This document shows, in pieces, positions 1 through 4,321 of a DNA stretch of 7,136 nt (within the stretch, counting starts at the first letter, position 1; the number at the start of each line of letters is the position of its first letter). Both the position numbers and the translations under genes were made by a program. Below the pieces are notes generated by a model. The model had not been told where the DNA came from and searched no databases. It saw only the letters and a list, made by a program, of their open reading frames with translations. Location of the stretch: the NCBI GenBank assembly GCA_963854565.1, contig CAWKZT010000093.1, forward strand, positions 1 through 7,136, written 5' to 3'. The DNA is from CAWKZT01 sp963854565. GTDB taxonomy: Bacteria; Actinomycetota; Acidimicrobiia; Acidimicrobiales; JAHEJN01.

Positions 1-163
1 AGGCGTCGCTCAGGACCTTGTCGGGCGACCAATTCCGACCGAGCAAGATTCGTGTGCCTTCGTCGATCTCTTCAGCCAGGCCGTCATAGAGGTCGTCGTG
101 CATCTGGGCCACAAGGTCTTCATCATCGAGATCCTCGAGAATGATCTCTTCATCTTCCGACAC
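1..163 (-). CDS. Corrinoid (B12-binding) methyltransferase-type protein, N-terminus only
   Basis: Only the first 54 codons lie in the window. After an acidic leader of about 20 residues (SEDEEIILEDLEDDEDL), the segment DDLYDGLAEEIDEGTRILL followed by NWSPDKVLSDA resembles the start of the helical cap (B12-binding_1 / MtbC1 type) domain of corrinoid proteins. These proteins carry a methyl group on cobalamin between a substrate methyltransferase and a methyl-acceptor enzyme in the cytosol. The GTG start is chosen because an AGGGGAG site lies 6 nt upstream and the frame meets TGA shortly before with no other start between. The cobalamin-binding DxHxxG motif would lie beyond the left edge and cannot be seen. 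The family call therefore rests on a short segment. A MetH-like activation module or a stand-alone regulatory B12 protein are alternatives. Confidence 0.68.
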   Translation of the reverse strand, partial: MSEDEEIILEDLDDEDLVAQMHDDLYDGLAEEIDEGTRILLGRNWSPDKVLSDA

Positions 164-169
164 GTAACG

Positions 170-176
170 CTCCCCT
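170..176 (-). promoter_or_regulatory. Ribosome binding site of the corrinoid protein gene
   Basis: AGGGGAG read on the minus strand, 6 nt before the GTG start codon. It decides the start, since the reading frame has no ATG nearby. Confidence 0.7.
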
Positions 177-241
177 GTGTTGGCAGAGTCAAGCTGGCGG
201 CGTCAGTCTCCCCCAAGTTGACTTTCATCATGTGGGAGCGG

Positions 242-271
242 ACCATATCATGGGAGACTCTTCTGTTTCAA
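242..271 (-). promoter_or_regulatory. Candidate sigma-70-type promoter for the corrinoid protein gene
   Basis: On the minus strand TTGAAA (266-271) and TATGGT (242-247) are separated by 18 bp. This fits a vegetative promoter and would give a leader of roughly 70 nt. It is a pattern match only; such hexamer pairs also arise by chance. Confidence 0.35.
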
Positions 272-297
272 GGCCTGCCTTCTGCAGGAGTTCGCCC

Positions 298-432
298 GTG
301 GTACAGGGTGTCGACGCGCCCGGCGGCGTGGACGAGATGCCGGCGTTCGAAGGCGCGCTGAACGCGGATCAAATCGATCTGGTCATCAGCTACCCGCGGG
401 ACGAACAGCTGGTCAGACTATTCGATGCGTAG
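298..432 (+). pseudogene. Orphan C-terminal fragment resembling class I cytochrome c
   Basis: The plus-strand frame reads GVDAPGG, then MPAFEGALNADQI, then a VISYPRDE-like end and a TAG stop. This matches the usual C-terminal end of small class I cytochromes c, where the Met of MPAF is the axial heme ligand and the final helix normally reads like VVAYVR. The upstream part of the frame is open back to about position 145 but contains no CxxCH heme-attachment motif and no signal peptide, and nor do the other two plus frames nearby. The helix also has Pro where a hydrophobic residue is usual. The fragment ends 15 bp inside the 3' end of the convergent acyl-CoA dehydrogenase gene. I read it as a decayed remnant of a lost gene. 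A chance resemblance over about 30 residues is possible, and expression is doubtful since no ribosome binding site was found. Confidence 0.4.
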
Positions 433-1632
433 CCCTGAGATGGCCCGGGAGATCACCAATTGCTGGATCTGTTCGGTGCCTTCGAAGATGTCGTGGATCT
501 TGGCATCACGGTGCCAACGCTCTACGGGGTATTCGCGGGTGTAGCCATAGCCACCCAAGATCTGGATGGCGCGTTCGGTTACCCAAGTGGCGGTGCGGCC
601 CGCCTTGAGTTTGGCCATGGAGCCTTCGGCGTTGACAAAACCCTGGTGCTTGCCAAGCCACGCGGCACGGTAGATCATCATGCGGCAGGCTTCGATCTCG
701 GTGGCCATATCGGCGAGCATGAACGCAATCGACTGGTTCATAATGATGGGACGGCCGAAAGCCTTGCGCTCTTTGGCGTATTCGAGTGAGTACTCGTAGG
801 CCGCACGGGCCACACCAATGGCCTGAGCGCCAACGGCGGGACGAGTGGCTTCGAAGGTCTGCATGGCAGCTTGCGAGTTGCCCTTCTTGCCTTCGCGGAT
901 GCGGGCCAGACGCTCGTCGAGCTTCTCCTTGCCACCGAGCAAGCAACGGCCGGGGACACGGACATCTTCGAGGACGACCTCGGCGGTGTGGCTGGCACGG
1001 ATGCCGTGCTTCTTGTACTTCTGGCCTTGGCTCAATCCCTTGGTGCCGGGTGGGACAACGAAGCTGGCATGACCCTTCGAGCGCAATTCGGGGTCAACCA
1101 CAGCAACCACGACGTGGATGTTGGCAATGCCACCGTTGGTGATCCATGCCTTGGTGCCGTTGAGCACCCATTCGTCGGTGGCGGCGTCGTACACGGCGCT
1201 GGTGCGGTAAGCAGCGACGTCGGAGCCAGCGTCAGGTTCGCTGGCACAGAAAGCACCAAGCAGCACGTTGTCGGCGTCGCCGTAGCACTGCGGAACCCAT
1301 TCCATCATCTGGTCATTCGTTGCCGACGAAGCAATTCCGGCGGCCGCGAGGCCTGAACCCATGATGGCCATGCCGATACCGGCATCGCCCCAGAACAGCT
1401 CTTCAATAGCGACGGGAATGGTGAGCCCGGTGGGGTCATTCATCATGCCCTCAGCCATGAACTCCCAACCGTAGAGACCAATTTCAGCCGCTTCTTTGAC
1501 GACTGGCCAAGGGAATTCTTCCTTCTCGTCCCACTCTTCGGCGACGGGCCGAATGTTGTTGACGGCGAAGTCGTGAACCCACTTCTGCACCGTGAGTTGG
1601 TCTTCGTTCAGCGTTGGAGTGAAATCAGGCAT
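418..1632 (-). CDS. Acyl-CoA dehydrogenase family protein (FAD-dependent)
   Basis: The 404-residue protein should oxidise an acyl-CoA to the 2-enoyl-CoA, passing electrons through FAD to electron-transfer flavoprotein, as in beta-oxidation or branched-chain acyl degradation. Domain order is an N-terminal helical domain (about 8-125), a beta-barrel middle (about 126-230) and a C-terminal helical domain. Visible signatures are ASEPDAGSD (130-138), KAWITNGG (161-168), ERKAFGRPI (288-296), QILGGYGYTREYP (357-369) and IFEGTEQIQ (382-390). Glu384 sits at the catalytic-base position of medium/short-chain enzymes. A stretch at about 234-260 (KEKLDERLARIREGKKG and following) is longer than in the canonical family, so the substrate cannot be predicted. 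ATG at 1632 is preferred over an in-frame start 17 codons upstream because AGGGGA lies 7 nt before it and the protein then begins in the conserved helix. The gene is divergent from the transporter at 1832. Confidence 0.93.
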   Translation of the reverse strand: MPDFTPTLNEDQLTVQKWVHDFAVNNIRPVAEEWDEKEEFPWPVVKEAAEIGLYGWEFMAEGMMNDPTGLTIPVAIEELFWGDAGIGMAIMGSGLAAAGIASSATNDQMMEWVPQCYGDADNVLLGAFCASEPDAGSDVAAYRTSAVYDAATDEWVLNGTKAWITNGGIANIHVVVAVVDPELRSKGHASFVVPPGTKGLSQGQKYKKHGIRASHTAEVVLEDVRVPGRCLLGGKEKLDERLARIREGKKGNSQAAMQTFEATRPAVGAQAIGVARAAYEYSLEYAKERKAFGRPIIMNQSIAFMLADMATEIEACRMMIYRAAWLGKHQGFVNAEGSMAKLKAGRTATWVTERAIQILGGYGYTREYPVERWHRDAKIHDIFEGTEQIQQLVISRAISGLRIE

Positions 1633-1639
1633 TAAACAA

Positions 1640-1645
1640 TCCCCT
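1640..1645 (-). promoter_or_regulatory. Ribosome binding site of the acyl-CoA dehydrogenase gene
   Basis: AGGGGA on the minus strand, 7 nt before the ATG at 1632. It supports the shorter start over the longer in-frame extension. Confidence 0.7.
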
Positions 1646-1680
1646 ACAAATCGAGGCTGGTGACCCTCAGTTGGTTCCAG

Positions 1681-1701
1681 CAAGTACCCACAAGTTACCC
1701 A
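1681..1701. repeat. Near-perfect tandem repeat upstream of the acyl-CoA dehydrogenase
   Basis: CAAGTACCCA (1681-1690) is followed at once by CAAGTTACCCA (1691-1701). The two copies differ by a single inserted T. It overlaps the predicted -10 element of the dehydrogenase promoter, so a regulator contacting repeated half-sites is possible. This is inference from position only. Confidence 0.5.
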
Positions 1702-1721
1702 TCAGTAACTGGCCGTGGCAA
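1692..1721 (-). promoter_or_regulatory. Candidate promoter of the acyl-CoA dehydrogenase gene
   Basis: On the minus strand TTGCCA (1716-1721) and TAACTT (1692-1697) are separated by 18 bp. This would place transcription start roughly 50 nt before the ATG. The inverted repeat at 1693-1710 fills most of the spacer and the -10, the usual place for a repressor site. Hexamers are fair, not perfect, matches to the sigma-70 consensus. Confidence 0.42.
1693..1710. promoter_or_regulatory. Operator-like inverted repeat AGTTAC-N6-GTAACT
   Basis: Two perfect 6-bp arms (1693-1698 and 1705-1710) flank a 6-bp spacer. The site lies 61-78 bp before the dehydrogenase start and inside its candidate promoter. 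TetR-family repressors of lipid catabolism often bind palindromes of about this size. No regulator gene is in the window, so the binding protein is unknown. Confidence 0.42.
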
Positions 1722-1740
1722 CGTCAGCGCCATATACATC

Positions 1741-1763
1741 GGACGGGTAATGTCTCGCCGTCC
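1741..1763. repeat. Inverted repeat GGACGG-N11-CCGTCC in the divergent intergenic region
   Basis: Perfect 6-bp arms (1741-1746 and 1758-1763) with an 11-bp spacer lie 69-91 bp before the MFS start at 1832. It could be an operator for the plus-strand transporter or a weak leader hairpin. The arms are short enough to occur by chance in GC-rich DNA. No convincing plus-strand -35/-10 pair was found around it. Confidence 0.3.
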
Positions 1764-1831
1764 ACTAATTGGTCAAATGTGTCACAGTCACCTGCCATGA
1801 TCTTCGGGTGCCCCACGCGTCCGAATCAGCA

Positions 1832-3043
1832 ATGCAGCAAAATCTACGACTGATCCCCTACCACCAAGCCCTAGCCCATTCGTTCTTGTGGATTCCTGTC
1901 TTTGTGCTCTTTACTCGCAGCCACCTCGACCTCGACCAAGCCATCTTGGTCATGTCGGTCTACTACTTCTTCGTCATCGGCGTTGAGGTGCCATCGGGCT
2001 GGATGAGCGACAAGGTCGGACGCGTTTTCACCCTCCGCGTTGCCGCTGCAGCGGGCGTGTCTGCCCACACCTGCTTCTTGCTAAGCGGCGGCAGTTTGGC
2101 GTGGATCCTTGTCGGACAGTTCTTCATGGCCACGAGCTTCGCATCGCTATCTGGCACCGATGTGAGCTTTCATTACGACACCCTCGAAGCGCTCGACATT
2201 GCCGACGAATTCCAGAAGCGAGAATCTCGTGTGGCATCCCGTGGGCTCATCGCCACGACGTTCGCCATGTTGTCGGGCGGCGCCCTAGGGCTAATAGACC
2301 TTCGTCTCGCCTTTGCGGCCTCACTCATTATCTCGGCCATGCAATTTGCGGTAACGCTACGACTCGCCGAACCACCGCCGCTGAGTGTCGATCCGCTCGA
2401 CGTCTCCCACATGCGCGCCTGTTTCGCTTACCTGCGAAACGGGCCACTGGCATGGATCTTCCTCTACGGCGCGGCCATGGTCACCTTGGTCCACGTCTCC
2501 TTTACCTTGTTCCAGCCGTGGCTCACCGAAGTCACCGGACAAAGCGCCGACGACCTCGGCAACACACCAATCGTGGCCGGTAGTTTCATGGCCGGGGCCT
2601 CCCTTGTCGGCGCCTACACGGCTCACCGCTCCGCCGACATGGGCCGCCGGTTTGGTCCCGTCAACGTTCTCATAGCCATGGGCGTGCTCTCGGCCGGCAT
2701 CGTGACCTCAATGGCCGCCAGCACCCATATCGCCATCGTGTTGGTGGTCTGCCTGCGCAGCGTGCAAATGGTTACGTCCAAGATCTTAATTACTGCTGTC
2801 GCCGCCCCACGATTACGCCGCGACCACCGCGCTACTTTCTTCAGCCTTAACTCACTCGCCGGACGAGGCAGCTACGGCATCGTGTTGCTCTTCGTCGCCA
2901 ACGGCGCCAACGACAACCTCACCGGCGCATTGACCCAACTGTCGATTGTTGCCTGGGTCACCGTGGCGATCATCGCCATCACCGCTCTACCGCTTCGAGC
3001 ACCCGAACTCAATCGCCAAACGGAAGTAACTACGCCTTCGTAG
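1832..3043 (+). CDS. MFS transporter, probable 12-TM permease
   Basis: The 403-residue membrane protein should move an unidentified small molecule across the cytoplasmic membrane, probably by proton exchange. The N-terminal part NLRLIPYHQALAHSFLWIP and the motif EVPSGWMSDKVGR (52-64, the TM2-TM3 loop motif A) are typical of MFS proteins. SGTDVSFHYDTLEAL (107-121) matches a signature of an MFS subgroup that usually reads SGxxxALLYDSL. About 12 hydrophobic segments are visible, with a charged central loop after LRLAEPPP (residues near 190-215). ATG at 1832 is preferred because homologous starts of this type begin just before NLRL. A GTG at 1808 and a TTG at 1769 are in frame, but no start has a good Shine-Dalgarno sequence. 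The gene is divergent from the acyl-CoA dehydrogenase and convergent with the second transporter, overlapping it by 14 bp. Substrate is unknown; drug efflux is common for MFS proteins but not shown. Confidence 0.85.
   Translation: MQQNLRLIPYHQALAHSFLWIPVFVLFTRSHLDLDQAILVMSVYYFFVIGVEVPSGWMSDKVGRVFTLRVAAAAGVSAHTCFLLSGGSLAWILVGQFFMATSFASLSGTDVSFHYDTLEALDIADEFQKRESRVASRGLIATTFAMLSGGALGLIDLRLAFAASLIISAMQFAVTLRLAEPPPLSVDPLDVSHMRACFAYLRNGPLAWIFLYGAAMVTLVHVSFTLFQPWLTEVTGQSADDLGNTPIVAGSFMAGASLVGAYTAHRSADMGRRFGPVNVLIAMGVLSAGIVTSMAASTHIAIVLVVCLRSVQMVTSKILITAVAAPRLRRDHRATFFSLNSLAGRGSYGIVLLFVANGANDNLTGALTQLSIVAWVTVAIIAITALPLRAPELNRQTEVTTPS
3030..3043. repeat. Palindromic stem-loop shared by two overlapping convergent stop codons
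   Basis: CTACGCCTTCGTAG has perfect 5-bp arms and a 4-nt loop. On the plus strand its last three bases are the TAG stop of the left transporter; on the minus strand its other end is the TAG stop of the right transporter. It may act as a minimal bidirectional terminator hairpin, but there is no T-run on either side, so intrinsic termination is uncertain. Confidence 0.45.
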
Positions 3044-4184
3044 CGAGAAGCGCGGCAATCGCCAGCACTCCGGCAGCCACGCCATAGGGCCAGCCAATAC
3101 CGGCATGCTCAAACAACAAACCGCCACCCACTGGTCCAATGATCCGGCCCAGAGCGCCCGCTGATTGTTGCAAACCAAGCGCCGAACCGCGCGCCTCTTC
3201 GGCGCGCCCGACCAGCATCGAGGGCAACGTCGGGGAAATCAGACCTTGACCGACAACCAATAACGTCAAGCCGGCCGTGACCCCAAACCAGCCAAAGCCG
3301 CCCGCAAGCAAGACCATGCCAACAACTTCCAAAACAAGACCGCTGACAACGGCGGACCGTTCGCCAAGTCGATCAACCGTTGGACCAACCACTCTGGTCT
3401 GCATGACAACTATGCCGATTCCCACGAGCGCAAATGTCCCGTAGATAGAGCTGTTGACTAGATCAAATCGACGTTCGAGCATCAAGCCCAGGGTGCCCTC
3501 CAATGCCGAGAAGGCCGACATAGTAACCAGGCTGACCAGCACTAATGCCAGCACACCACTGGCCTTGCTGTCCCGCAACTGTTGGCTAAACGACGGTTGC
3601 ACTCGTGACCCGTGATCGGGATTGGTCTCGGGAACCGACCGGTACGCCAGCAATGCCGTTGCCCCACTGAGGCCAGCCGCAATGAAGAACGGTAAACGAT
3701 CCGAGCCAAGCGCAGCCACCGAGCCAATGATCGGCCCCACGACAAATCCCAGCCCGAATGCTGCACCCAACAGACCTAACAATCGTGGCCGACTCTTCGG
3801 ATCGGCGATATCAGATACCGCCGCCTGGGCAACTGCGTAACTGGTGCCCGAAGCACCATCGAGAATGCGAGCCGCGAACAGCAGCCACAACACATCAGCA
3901 AAGCCTGTGAGCAGCGAACCGAGGGTCGAACCAATAAGCGCCGCGATCAATACCGGGCGACGCCCCCAACGGTCGCTCGCGCGACCCCACAACGGGGCTG
4001 CCACGAACTGAGCGGCGGAGAAAGCAGCAACGATCATCGTCGCAGTCGCTGGACCAGCATTGAACCGCTCGGCATACACCGGCAGGATCGGAAGAACGAT
4101 GCCGAAACCGATGAGATCGAGCGCTACCGCGCCCCATAACGCTGCGAAACCAGCAGGTAATTGGGGGCGGTCAGTCTTCGGCAC
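3030..4184 (-). CDS. MFS transporter, DHA1/TetA-like
   Basis: This 384-residue, 12-TM protein resembles the TetA-like DHA1 drug:proton antiporters, which export small hydrophobic compounds. Evidence in order: TM1 with ALDLIGFGIVLPILPVY (20-36); motif A GRASDRWGRRPVL (67-79); motif-B-like ARILDGASGTSY (105-116); the antiporter motif C FGLGFVVGPIIGS (143-155) in TM5; a VPET-type end of TM6; a central loop of about 28 residues; and a degenerate motif A VDRLGERSAVV in the second half. The open frame extends to 4358, but that stretch runs through the perfect hairpin at 4230-4283 and reads as low-complexity Pro/Arg, so it is non-coding. The GTG at 4184 is the start that fits the family length. It has no good Shine-Dalgarno sequence, so translation may be leaderless or the start may differ slightly. 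Divergent from valS. Substrate unknown. Confidence 0.85.
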   Translation of the reverse strand: MPKTDRPQLPAGFAALWGAVALDLIGFGIVLPILPVYAERFNAGPATATMIVAAFSAAQFVAAPLWGRASDRWGRRPVLIAALIGSTLGSLLTGFADVLWLLFAARILDGASGTSYAVAQAAVSDIADPKSRPRLLGLLGAAFGLGFVVGPIIGSVAALGSDRLPFFIAAGLSGATALLAYRSVPETNPDHGSRVQPSFSQQLRDSKASGVLALVLVSLVTMSAFSALEGTLGLMLERRFDLVNSSIYGTFALVGIGIVVMQTRVVGPTVDRLGERSAVVSGLVLEVVGMVLLAGGFGWFGVTAGLTLLVVGQGLISPTLPSMLVGRAEEARGSALGLQQSAGALGRIIGPVGGGLLFEHAGIGWPYGVAAGVLAIAALLATKA

Positions 4185-4206
4185 AGAACTAGTGTGGACC
4201 GTTCTG
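4184..4206. repeat. Inverted repeat CAGAAC-N11-GTTCTG at the transporter start
   Basis: Perfect 6-bp arms (4184-4189 and 4201-4206) with an 11-bp spacer abut the GTG start of the TetA-like transporter. TetA-type genes are often controlled by a repressor binding a palindrome beside the start, so this is a candidate operator. No regulator gene is visible next to it, and arms this short may be chance. Confidence 0.28.
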
Positions 4207-4229
4207 ACACCAGTACCACCCAAAACCTT

Positions 4230-4283
4230 CCGAAGCGGTGGGCAGTTATCGGGCTGTAGCCCGATAACTGCCCACCGCTTCGG
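4230..4283. repeat. Perfect 26-bp inverted repeat with 2-nt loop (long hairpin) between divergent genes
   Basis: The left arm (4230-4255) and right arm (4258-4283) are exact reverse complements around a GT loop, giving a 54-bp near-perfect palindrome. In RNA the stem extends by three more pairs at its base (4227-4229 with 4284-4286), one of them a G-U wobble. It lies 45 bp before the transporter start on one side and 38 bp before valS on the other. No gene ends here, so a normal terminator role is not obvious, although the minus strand has a short TTTT 6 nt past the stem. It could be a leader hairpin of valS mRNA, a small repeat element, a cruciform or protein-binding site, or a small RNA. 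No second copy was seen in the window. Confidence 0.9.
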
Positions 4284-4305
4284 GAGTGGGGGCGGGAGTG
4301 GGGGT
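4282..4305 (+). repeat. G-rich tandem 12-bp repeat, predicted G-quadruplex
   Basis: GGGAGTGGGGGC (4282-4293) is followed by GGGAGTGGGGGT (4294-4305), matching at 11 of 12 bases. The four G-tracts of 3, 5, 3 and 5 bases are separated by loops of 3, 1 and 3 bases, which fits the standard quadruplex pattern on the plus strand, the same sense as valS mRNA. It begins on the last two bases of the long hairpin and ends 16 nt before the valS start codon. Folding is predicted from pattern only. Confidence 0.6.
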
Positions 4306-4321
4306 CTACGCTTGGTCGACA

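Noticed and set aside
10..246. 78-codon minus-strand frame starting upstream of the corrinoid gene
   Set aside because: Its C-terminal part is the corrinoid coding sequence in a different frame; the corrinoid frame has the better ribosome binding site and family similarity.
871..1356. 161-codon open frame on the plus strand
   Set aside because: Antisense shadow of the acyl-CoA dehydrogenase, whose FAD-binding signatures occupy this stretch on the other strand.
3189..3207. GCGCGCC-TCTTC-GGCGCGC hairpin
   Set aside because: It lies inside the TetA-like transporter and is explained by codons for GRAEEARG in a loop region of the protein; no terminator T-run follows.
4230..4283. Intrinsic terminator reading of the long hairpin
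   Set aside because: No gene ends on either side, the plus strand continues with a G-rich tract rather than T residues, and the minus strand has only four T's after a gap.
4185..4321. T-box riboswitch upstream of valS
   Set aside because: No T-box consensus (AGGGTGGNACCGCG-like) or typical specifier stem-loop was found; the gap is also too short.
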